DNA of 12,138 bases from JANQPA01 sp964628385 (lineage in GTDB: Bacteria > Bacteroidota > Bacteroidia > Chitinophagales > Saprospiraceae): contig CAZVOD010000107.1 in NCBI GenBank assembly GCA_964628385.1, positions 1-12,138 of the forward strand. Reading direction: 5' to 3'. The translations under genes were made by a program, and so were the position numbers. The notes beneath the pieces are model-generated. The model was given only the letters and a program-made list of their open reading frames with translations. It searched no databases and was not told the origin of the DNA. Below, in pieces: positions 6,814-12,138 of the stretch; position 1 is the stretch's first letter, and each line of letters starts with the position of its first letter.

Positions 6814-7713
6814 ATGTTATCAGGTTCTTCTCCAAATACGAGAATTGTTTCAGGAAATCCTTACTTAACGCTAGAGGAGTTTTATAAAAAACATCAACTT
6901 ACTCCACAAGTTTTTACTGTTGACCCAACCCGCAGGAGCACCATCGTCGGGGAGCAAGGCACAAGAGTAACCATTATGCCAGGTAGCCTGGTCGATTTTT
7001 CGGGTAATATCGTCAGTGGAGAAGTACAAATACAACTGATCGAGGTTTTTTCTAACCACGATACGATCGTCTCTAATACGCTTACCGCTTCCGATGATCA
7101 GGTACTGGATATCAACGGTCAGTTGTGGATACAAGCCGTTCAAAATTACTTTCCATTACAAATTTCCAAACCTCTTCCTATCGATATGCCTGTTCAGGAT
7201 AGTGTAGTCAATCCGGTAGGCATGAAACTCTACAGTGGGGGCGTCGCCACTACCCATCCATTTAGTGAACAGCCTTCTTTTGAGTGGAAACTAATAGCCT
7301 CCAAAAAATTACCCATTAAAAAATTAGGTAGCAAAAAGTATTTCTCTTTCTTTTTACTGGATTTCAATTGGGTAAGCTGTGCCGTCGGGTTAAGTAAAAA
7401 AAAGAATGGTACCATGGTTAGTGCCAAGTATGTCAATGCTTTCGGCCAATTGGATGAAAGTGTTGCTCTGCTTCATTTTAGAGGCCATAAAGCGGTGGTG
7501 AAGATGCATCCTTCCGGCCAACGGTTCAGTTTATTCAATGTCCCTTTGAAGGCCACTCCCGTGGACCTGATTATATTCGGATTGCAAAACGGAGAGTTTT
7601 TTGCAGGAGTACGGACCTACACCCAGTTGCGCAATCAGCTCTTGAGGGTAGAAATACAACCGGTAGAAGAGGTTTCCCTTCTTGACCTTTTTCAGCAGTT
7701 GGACACAGAATAG
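6814..7713 (+). CDS. Bacteroidota conserved protein, ZU5-like beta-sandwich plus second beta domain
   Basis: A 299-residue protein from the ATG at 6814. A TTG at 6769 would add 15 residues and is less likely; the frame is closed by a stop at 6736-6738. The first domain (about 33-127) has the layout I know from Bacteroidota surface proteins: VFTVDPTRRSTIVGEQGTRV, then MPGSLVDFSGNIVSGEVQIQL, with the GTxVxxxPGSxVDxxGxxVxGxVxIxL pattern also seen in ZU5-like domains. The second part (about 174-270) carries FNWVSC at 184-189 and a strand-rich VALLHFRGHKAVVKM, resembling the WINCD-type domain found after it in relatives. Those relatives are usually exported, but neither start codon gives a signal peptide or lipobox, which is odd. 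The protein has no catalytic motif; a structural or binding role is likely but unproven. The gene stands alone and converges on the dehydrogenase gene. Confidence 0.8.
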   Translation: MLSGSSPNTRIVSGNPYLTLEEFYKKHQLTPQVFTVDPTRRSTIVGEQGTRVTIMPGSLVDFSGNIVSGEVQIQLIEVFSNHDTIVSNTLTASDDQVLDINGQLWIQAVQNYFPLQISKPLPIDMPVQDSVVNPVGMKLYSGGVATTHPFSEQPSFEWKLIASKKLPIKKLGSKKYFSFFLLDFNWVSCAVGLSKKKNGTMVSAKYVNAFGQLDESVALLHFRGHKAVVKMHPSGQRFSLFNVPLKATPVDLIIFGLQNGEFFAGVRTYTQLRNQLLRVEIQPVEEVSLLDLFQQLDTE

Positions 7714-7741
7714 CATTTAATGCTCTGCTAGCCAGTTATTT

Positions 7742-8500
7742 TCAAGACCTCAGGTAAGAAGCACCATTCACGTCAATTATTGTTCCGGTAGAGAACTCCG
7801 AACCTTCAGAAGCCAAAAACAGGACTGCATAAGCCACCTCCTCGGGCTTCGCTACTCTTTTTAGCGGGCTTTGTTCCTTTATTGCTGCTCCCTGTTCACC
7901 AGTGAGGAGCTCGGCGGTCATATCAGTTTCTACAAAGCCGGGAGCAACTATCCCAACATAGATGTTATGAGGAGCCAGTGCCTGTGCTAAGGATTGACTC
8001 ATGGCGTTTATGCCCGCTTTGCTGGCACCGTAGGCCGGATGTTCGGGCTCTCCGCGGAAAGCTCCTCTGGAAGAAACATTGACTATACGGCCACTTTTTT
8101 GTTCCATCATATGCTGAGCAGCACAATAACAGACATTGGCAGAGGCAATCAGGTTGACATCCAGTGTCTTTTTCCAGGCATGCTGCCAGTGTTCGTAACT
8201 GCAGTCATCAATGGGGTGGGATTCAAAAATGCCAGCGTTATTGACCACAATATCTAGGTGGCCAAATTCAGCGATGATATGATCAAAAATACGCTCCACT
8301 GCATCCGGATTGCTTATGTTGGCTTTTACAAAAATATGGCCTTCTCCTTCCAGCATTTTGTAAGTTGCTCTAGCTGCTTCATCGTTGTTCCTGTAATTGA
8401 TTGCCACTCTGGCACCGCGTTTGGCAAAAGCTATTGCAATAGCCCTGCCGATTCCTCTTGTACCTCCAGTAATAAAAACAGTTTTTCCCGTAAAATCCAT
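7742..8500 (-). CDS. Short-chain dehydrogenase/reductase, FabG-like
   Basis: A 252-residue classical SDR with a Rossmann fold, catalysing NAD(P)H-dependent reduction of a carbonyl or oxidation of an alcohol in the cytoplasm. The cofactor motif is TGGTRGIG at 11-18, NNAG is at 87-90, and the catalytic tetrad reads Asn116, Ser144, Tyr157 and Lys161 (YGASK). The PGFVETDM stretch at 187-194 follows. Ala33-Asn35-Tyr36-Arg37 after the second strand includes a basic residue, which favours NADPH, though this is weak evidence. Sequence style is close to 3-oxoacyl-ACP reductase (FabG), but with no fatty-acid genes nearby I do not assign that name. It has its own consensus promoter in the 58-base gap after the response regulator gene, so it is probably transcribed independently of the LytTR operon. 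Confidence 0.93.
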   Translation of the reverse strand: MDFTGKTVFITGGTRGIGRAIAIAFAKRGARVAINYRNNDEAARATYKMLEGEGHIFVKANISNPDAVERIFDHIIAEFGHLDIVVNNAGIFESHPIDDCSYEHWQHAWKKTLDVNLIASANVCYCAAQHMMEQKSGRIVNVSSRGAFRGEPEHPAYGASKAGINAMSQSLAQALAPHNIYVGIVAPGFVETDMTAELLTGEQGAAIKEQSPLKRVAKPEEVAYAVLFLASEGSEFSTGTIIDVNGASYLRS

Positions 8501-8518
8501 CCTTTATTTATGTTTGAA

Positions 8519-8548
8519 CAAATATAACGAATTCAGAGACTTGTACAA
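8519..8548 (-). promoter_or_regulatory. Consensus Bacteroidota promoter for the SDR gene
   Basis: On the minus strand TTG (complement of 8546-8548) is followed by exactly 19 bases and TATATTTG (complement of 8519-8526), a full match to TAnnTTTG. The start codon is 18 bases past the -7 element, so the leader is very short. The AAATAAAGG just before the ATG is A-rich, with a weak AAGG. Confidence 0.7.
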
Positions 8549-8558
8549 TTACTAGGTT

Positions 8559-9254
8559 TTATGACTTTCCGTACACTCGGTTTAATAGTTCTTCTTTATA
8601 AGCTTTACCTACAGGATAGTTTTTGCCATCGATATGTACAAGATTACCTTCTATGTATTCGATCTTTGCCAGATTGATCACATAAGAACGATGAATACGC
8701 ATAAATCCTTCTTCCGGTAATTGGGCAGTCAGCTTTTGCAAGGTTTCTTTGGGTAAAATTTGTTTTTCTGTTGTAATTACTTTGACATAGTCGCCGTAAG
8801 CTTCCAAAGCAAGCAGCTCGCTGAGGTTTATCTGATAAAGCTTCCTATCGGCTTTGATGAGTAGCTTGCGAAAGTCTTTTGGAAGACTTAATTTTTTTTC
8901 ATTATCTAGTTCTTGTTTAACCTTATTGATACCTCTCAAAAATCGATCAAAAGAAAAAGGCTTGAGCAAAAAATCAGTAGCCTGAAGTTCAAAGCCCTCT
9001 AAAGCATATTGAGAATAGGCGGTAGTAAATATCACTTTTGGGGCTGAGGTTAGCGAACGAAACAATTCCACTCCCGATAGCTCAGGTAAGTTGATGTCTA
9101 AAAACAGCAGATCAATAGATTCACTATTGAGTATGTCTATGGCCTCAAGTGGATTGCTGCAGATGTAACTAAGCTCCAGATTGGGCAGCCGCTTAATATA
9201 TTTCCGCAGTATTTCTACAGCTGGGGGCTCATCTTCTACTATCATTATTTTCAT
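8559..9254 (-). CDS. LytTR-family response regulator
   Basis: A 231-residue two-component regulator that binds DNA when phosphorylated. The receiver domain (1-118) has the acidic pocket Glu7/Asp8, phosphoacceptor Asp53 in FLDINLP, Thr77/Thr78 in FTTAY and Lys98 in LLKPF. The LytTR DNA-binding domain (about 127-228) shows LEAYGDYVKV at 150-159, the highly conserved FMRIHRSYVIN at 184-194 and YPVGKAYKEEL at 213-223. It starts 7 bases after the sensor kinase stop, with AAAGGG just before the ATG, so the two are co-transcribed and form a cognate pair. A likely binding site is the pair of direct repeats at 10955-10985, in front of the operon. Confidence 0.96.
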   Translation of the reverse strand: MKIMIVEDEPPAVEILRKYIKRLPNLELSYICSNPLEAIDILNSESIDLLFLDINLPELSGVELFRSLTSAPKVIFTTAYSQYALEGFELQATDFLLKPFSFDRFLRGINKVKQELDNEKKLSLPKDFRKLLIKADRKLYQINLSELLALEAYGDYVKVITTEKQILPKETLQKLTAQLPEEGFMRIHRSYVINLAKIEYIEGNLVHIDGKNYPVGKAYKEELLNRVYGKS

Positions 9255-9261
9255 GGACCCT

Positions 9262-10317
9262 TTATTTTGAATTAGGGAAAATGGTTAGTGCTACTTCAAA
9301 AAAATCTGTTGTCTTTTTTATTTCAAGCTGGTGTTGTCGTGCATAAAGCTTATCCAACCGCGATTTTACATTTTTCAAACCAATTCCACCTTCCGATTTC
9401 GGTACTCCTTTGTTCTTTTTTTCTTTGAAGGTATTTTTTATAAAAAAATGAATAACGTTGGCCTTGAGGCTCAAACTTATCTGAATGATTGACTTCCCAT
9501 TTTTACTGCCAATCAGGCCATGTTTGAAGGCATTTTCTACAAAGGGTAAAAATAGAAGTGGAGCTACCGGCTGTTCCGCATTCTCTATTTGATGAGAGAA
9601 GAGAATATCAACCTTCGTTTCATCTAGTCGCATTTTTTGGAGATCGATGTAGGTTTCCAAAAAGTTTACTTCATTTCCTAATGGCACTTCCTGCTCATCT
9701 GTGCGATAAAGTACATAGCGCATGTTGTCGGCCAAACGCAGCAAGGCATCGCCAGCTTTTTCGGAGTTATCTAATGTCATATTATAAATCGCATTGAGGT
9801 TATTGAATAGAAAATGAGGGTCGATTTGGTGCTTCAGCGCAGCTAATTCTGCTTGCAGTTTTTGATTTTGTAAAACTTTTATGGTTTTATCTTTCTCATT
9901 CACCTCAAACCACGCCCGGGAAAGCTTCAATAAGGTACTTATGGATAGGTACACTAACATGAATTGAGTGAGGTCCCAAAAATTATAGTAAGAAATAAAA
10001 TAGTAACCTGGGAATAGCAGATCTGACAAGAAGTTGAATGTCAGAAAATTAATGGCTATACCGAGTAGTAATGTCCCTATGAAGGTCAACCCATAAATGC
10101 CATATTTCCCCTTTTTTAAAAAAAGCGGTATTAATAAAACGAGGTTCAAATACACGATTATCAGTAATGAAAAATGAAATAGAAAAGTGTAGACATAGTC
10201 CACTGCGTGGGATGGCGGCTCATAAAGAAATACCCGCAGTAAAATATAGTAGGAAAGGCCCCAAAACAGGCCATGCTGAACAGGCCTGCTTTGAGGTACT
10301 GATTTAAGGAATTCCAT
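9262..10317 (-). CDS. LytS/YehU-type sensor histidine kinase
   Basis: A 351-residue membrane histidine kinase. The N-terminal half contains about four hydrophobic segments (near 16-32, 43-67, 73-97 and 113-131), with no extracellular ligand domain of note. A short coiled-coil-like linker (about 138-160) leads to the His_kinase domain: HQIDPHFLFNNLNAI at 163-177 with phosphorylated His168, the N-box PFVENAFKHG at 258-267 with Asn262 binding ATP-Mg, and the G-box GGIGLKNVKSRL at 310-321. It lies between the lipoprotein gene (2-base gap upstream) and the LytTR regulator gene (7-base gap downstream), so it presumably phosphorylates that regulator. The stimulus is unknown; the compact membrane part could sense through the lipoprotein. 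Confidence 0.96.
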   Translation of the reverse strand: MEFLKSVPQSRPVQHGLFWGLSYYILLRVFLYEPPSHAVDYVYTFLFHFSLLIIVYLNLVLLIPLFLKKGKYGIYGLTFIGTLLLGIAINFLTFNFLSDLLFPGYYFISYYNFWDLTQFMLVYLSISTLLKLSRAWFEVNEKDKTIKVLQNQKLQAELAALKHQIDPHFLFNNLNAIYNMTLDNSEKAGDALLRLADNMRYVLYRTDEQEVPLGNEVNFLETYIDLQKMRLDETKVDILFSHQIENAEQPVAPLLFLPFVENAFKHGLIGSKNGKSIIQISLSLKANVIHFFIKNTFKEKKNKGVPKSEGGIGLKNVKSRLDKLYARQHQLEIKKTTDFFEVALTIFPNSK

Positions 10318-10319
10318 TT

Positions 10320-10886
10320 TTATAATTTTCTCAAATATACATCTCCACCATCAAAGGCCTCTGGGTCGTCAGCATACTTCTGTATGAATTTTTGTAATTC
10401 TTCACTGCTGGCCGTAAGAATGATATCATCACCCACCCGCTCATGCTTGATGCGTATTTTCCTTTGTTCGAACAATTTCTCCAGATAATCACCATTAAAA
10501 AAGTACCATTCCATATTGCCGTCGTTCATTTTTAATCGGGCAAAATTGTGAGTAGGGTAGTGGTAAGCAAAACTAGTGGCAAGGCCTTCTTTGCCTAATG
10601 GTTTATAAAAATCCGCAAAGTACTTACCTCCCAATTCTATTATAACAAGTTCGTGTGTGGTCGTATCCCCCTCTTCGCCGTACACGCTTAATTCATAGCC
10701 CTTTTCCTGTCTGGTAATTTCTATGTAGTTACCTTGTAGCTCTTCAGCCGAATCATCTAACCATTTTCCTTCGATGCCTTCCAGGTAAACAATGGTATCG
10801 TCTGTGTAAAGCGGATGTAAAGACATAATTACACAGGATTGTACCAATAAAAAAATTAATACTAATAAGAAAGAGATTCTTTTCAT
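10320..10886 (-). CDS. Conserved lipoprotein, first gene of the LytTR operon
   Basis: A 188-residue protein with a lipoprotein signal: MKR, a hydrophobic core and VQSC ending at Cys18. The mature part begins SLHPLYTDD (22-30), then GIEGKWLDD at 37-45, a beta-rich middle and a conserved tail ILTASSEELQKFIQKYADD at 156-174. I recognise this pattern (SLHPLYT near the lipid anchor, W-containing strand, LTAS.EELQKF..KYA.D tail) from uncharacterised lipoproteins, but it has no function I can name. Its stop is 2 bases from the kinase start codon, so the three genes form one operon. A periplasmic partner that modulates the kinase is a reasonable inference from the context only. A candidate promoter and a LytTR-like operator lie upstream. 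Confidence 0.88.
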   Translation of the reverse strand: MKRISFLLVLIFLLVQSCVIMSLHPLYTDDTIVYLEGIEGKWLDDSAEELQGNYIEITRQEKGYELSVYGEEGDTTTHELVIIELGGKYFADFYKPLGKEGLATSFAYHYPTHNFARLKMNDGNMEWYFFNGDYLEKLFEQRKIRIKHERVGDDIILTASSEELQKFIQKYADDPEAFDGGDVYLRKL

Positions 10887-10920
10887 TTGATAGTGGTTTA
10901 TGTAGTGATTAAATTCACAA

Positions 10921-10951
10921 CAAGTTTATTATCAAATGTCAAAAGGAACAA
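10921..10951 (-). promoter_or_regulatory. Candidate promoter of the lipoprotein-kinase-regulator operon
   Basis: On the minus strand TTG (complement of 10949-10951), 20 bases and TAAACTTG (complement of 10921-10928) give a Bacteroidota-type promoter with one mismatch to TAnnTTTG. The lipoprotein ATG is 34 bases further on. The imperfect -7 element and the adjacent upstream direct repeats fit an activator-dependent promoter. Confidence 0.45.
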
Positions 10952-11080
10952 CAATGGTCGTTGAACAGCGAGGTTTGGTCGTTGAGTAGCCAGCCTAAAG
11001 CAAGGAGAATAGGAAAAAGTAGGAGCTACACGAGGCTGGTAACTACACATTGTTGTTTATTACTCATCGCTCCTACTTTT
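10947..11080. repeat. Interlocked set of three inverted repeats
   Basis: Three arm pairs are present: AACAACAATG (10947-10956) with CATTGTTGTT (11048-11057); CCAGCCT (10990-10996) with AGGCTGG (11033-11039), extended by GTAG/CTAC; and AAAAGTAGGAGC (11015-11026) with GCTCCTACTTTT (11069-11080). The first two nest and the third interlocks with them, so an RNA copy could only form all three as a pseudoknot. The third pair, read on the minus strand, ends in TTTTT and may terminate the TM2-protein transcript despite its 42-base loop. Most of the 283-base gap between 10887 and 11169 is taken up by this element and the operator; it has no gene. Confidence 0.5.
10955..10985 (-). promoter_or_regulatory. 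Putative LytTR operator: two 10-bp direct repeats, 21-bp period
   Basis: TGGTCGTTGA occurs at 10955-10964 and identically at 10976-10985, and the identity resumes after two bases with AGC in both copies. The 21-bp centre spacing places both on the same DNA face, as known for LytTR regulators such as AgrA, YpdB and YehT/BtsR. The pair lies directly upstream of the candidate -33 element of the operon that encodes a LytTR regulator. Confidence 0.6.
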
Positions 11081-11169
11081 GCTAACGATAGAGGTAGACT
11101 TTTCTCGTAGGATTAAAATGGGAAAAGCAGCTAGTTTCAATCTATTACAAAACTCTCGAAGCAGGCCTA

Positions 11170-11970
11170 CTATTTATCTTCCAGAATCTTCCTTTTTTGC
11201 TCGGTAAATTCCTCATTGGTAAGGATACCCTTATCCCTGAGATCCGCTAGCTGCCGAATCTGTTGGAGTAACTGATCCGTTTTGGTCTTATTGTCCAGGT
11301 CCATGAAGGTATCCTCTGGTAAGTCATGATCGGCTCTAAGCTGCTTGATTTGACGATAACCATTGTCTACAAACTGGCGGAACAAAGGTAGCGAACGAAT
11401 ATAAGCCAAAGCATGGTGATTGTGAATCTTATTAATATCATTGAACCCATGTCGTACAGCCTCTTCCAGGTGATACAGGGAGTTGTAGGCATCTTCTAAC
11501 ATAGAATAGGTGCAAGCCAGATTAAAATGCAGGGAAGGGTCTTCTGGATCGATATCCAAAGCCTCCAGAAAGGCCATTCGAGCTCCTTCAAAATCATACT
11601 CTCTAAACAGTATGATTCCCTCTCGTTTGATGGTATCTAGAGCTGCGGTTTCGGCACCGTAGCGATCTTCAACACCGTATCCGAACGGCGTTTCTCGTTG
11701 GCCGTTCATTTGTTTTCTCAAAAAGCTATTGTAGCGTTCGTCAAATTCATCCTGAGGCATAGCAAATAAGAGTACGGCATCTACAAAACCTACCAGCGCC
11801 GGAATGAAAAACAGGGGAAAATCAGGGTCTTCAGAAACGGTAATGATAAAGGTGAAAAAGAAGACGAACATGTGAAGGATTCCCTGAAAACGCTTGCCGA
11901 GGTAAAATCTATGAACACCAAAAGCGCCAAAGAATAGCGCCAGCATTCCTGCTACTGTTTTATTTCTCAT
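11170..11970 (-). CDS. TM2 domain membrane protein with TPR-like and SHOCT regions
   Basis: A 266-residue inner-membrane protein of unknown function. An N-terminal TM2 domain (about 3-72) shows the family motif FGAFGVHRFYLGK at 14-26, hydrophobic segments near 29-45 and 52-71, and the conserved Asp64 in GFVDAVLLF. Residues about 108-178 look like a pair of tetratricopeptide repeats (FREYDFEGARMAFLEALDIDP, then LHFNLACTYSMLEDAYNSLYHLEEAV). The C-terminal 232-264 is a SHOCT-type helix pair, LLQQIRQLADLRDKGILTNE followed by EFTEQKRKIL. The order suggests a membrane anchor presenting a cytoplasmic protein-interaction platform; that is inference. A candidate promoter lies just upstream. It is not closely coupled to the LytTR operon (283-base gap). 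Confidence 0.9.
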   Translation of the reverse strand: MRNKTVAGMLALFFGAFGVHRFYLGKRFQGILHMFVFFFTFIITVSEDPDFPLFFIPALVGFVDAVLLFAMPQDEFDERYNSFLRKQMNGQRETPFGYGVEDRYGAETAALDTIKREGIILFREYDFEGARMAFLEALDIDPEDPSLHFNLACTYSMLEDAYNSLYHLEEAVRHGFNDINKIHNHHALAYIRSLPLFRQFVDNGYRQIKQLRADHDLPEDTFMDLDNKTKTDQLLQQIRQLADLRDKGILTNEEFTEQKRKILEDK

Positions 11971-11996
11971 CTTATAACTTTTATCTTTCTGCCTTT

Positions 11997-12026
11997 CAAA
12001 TATTATTCAAAAGCTCTCTTTCTCAA
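11997..12026 (-). promoter_or_regulatory. Candidate promoter of the TM2-protein gene
   Basis: On the minus strand TTG (complement of 12024-12026), exactly 19 bases and AATATTTG (complement of 11997-12004) match the Bacteroidota promoter with one mismatch in TAnnTTTG. The start codon is 26 bases further on, giving a short leader. Confidence 0.5.
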
Positions 12027-12043
12027 GATTATTGACAAGTAAA

Positions 12044-12077
12044 TTGCCCGGTTGGTTTCAAAAAATATTTATATTTG
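12044..12077 (+). promoter_or_regulatory. Candidate promoter pointing out of the window
   Basis: TATATTTG at 12070-12077 is an exact TAnnTTTG match on the plus strand. The nearest TTG candidates are 23 bases (12044-12046) and 15 bases (12052-12054) upstream, so spacing is off. No ATG follows before the window ends, so the gene it would serve lies beyond the right edge. Confidence 0.35.
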
Positions 12078-12138
12078 TGCAATCCATTTACTCATTTATC
12101 TATATTAACGCATCTGATAGGCTAACGGTCTTTTTTAA

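Noticed and set aside
7712..7724. Hairpin AGCAT-TTA-ATGCT in the convergent gap between the beta-sandwich and SDR genes
   Set aside because: The stem is only 5 bp and no U-run follows on either strand, so it is not a convincing terminator.
7742..8500. Naming the SDR fabG
   Set aside because: The sequence style fits, but there is no acyl-carrier protein or fatty-acid synthesis gene nearby and many SDRs of other substrates look alike.
11015..11080. Calling 11015-11080 a miniature transposable element
   Set aside because: It has 12-bp inverted ends, but no target-site duplication was found at its borders; without other copies the call is unsupported.
1..12138. CRISPR arrays, tRNA or rRNA genes, insertion sequences, prophage or defence genes
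   Set aside because: No regularly spaced repeats, tRNA-like folds, transposase or integrase motifs were seen on either strand.

Overview
The window looks like a chromosomal segment of a Bacteroidota bacterium, probably Cytophagales-like. Four things point there: exact or near TAnnTTTG promoter elements in front of several genes, absence of strong Shine-Dalgarno sites, short lipoprotein signal peptides, and families typical of that phylum (LytS/LytTR pair, ZU5-like beta-sandwich protein, TM2/TPR/SHOCT protein). This is inference from gene style; no phylogenetic marker is present. No mobile element, CRISPR array, tRNA or rRNA was seen.

Layout. Positions 1-357 are non-coding and hold a cluster of palindromes and a terminator. 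A DUF434-type protein follows (358-1077, +) and converges across a bidirectional terminator on an acyl-CoA dehydrogenase (1143-2285, -). Next are a PhoA-family alkaline phosphatase lipoprotein (2521-3657, -) and, across a 454-base gap with a duplicated start region, a lipoprotein with CotH-kinase-like motifs (4112-5242, +). That gene ends 10 bases from the end of rarA (5253-6527, -). Divergent from rarA is a Bacteroidota-type beta-sandwich protein (6814-7713, +), which converges on a short-chain dehydrogenase (7742-8500, -) with its own consensus promoter.

The most coherent unit is the minus-strand operon 10886 to 8559: lipoprotein, LytS-type sensor kinase, LytTR response regulator, with gaps of 2 and 7 bases. 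Upstream of it lie two identical 10-bp direct repeats with a 21-bp period, next to a candidate promoter. This is the layout expected of a LytTR-family binding site, so the operon probably regulates itself. A TM2/TPR/SHOCT membrane protein (11170-11970, -) lies upstream, and a divergent promoter near 12077 points out of the window.

Most genes are ordinary chromosomal functions. The parts most worth a second look are the LytTR operator and lipoprotein-sensor operon, the interlocked inverted repeats beside it, the CotH-like lipoprotein, and the possible nuclease-like fold of the DUF434 protein.
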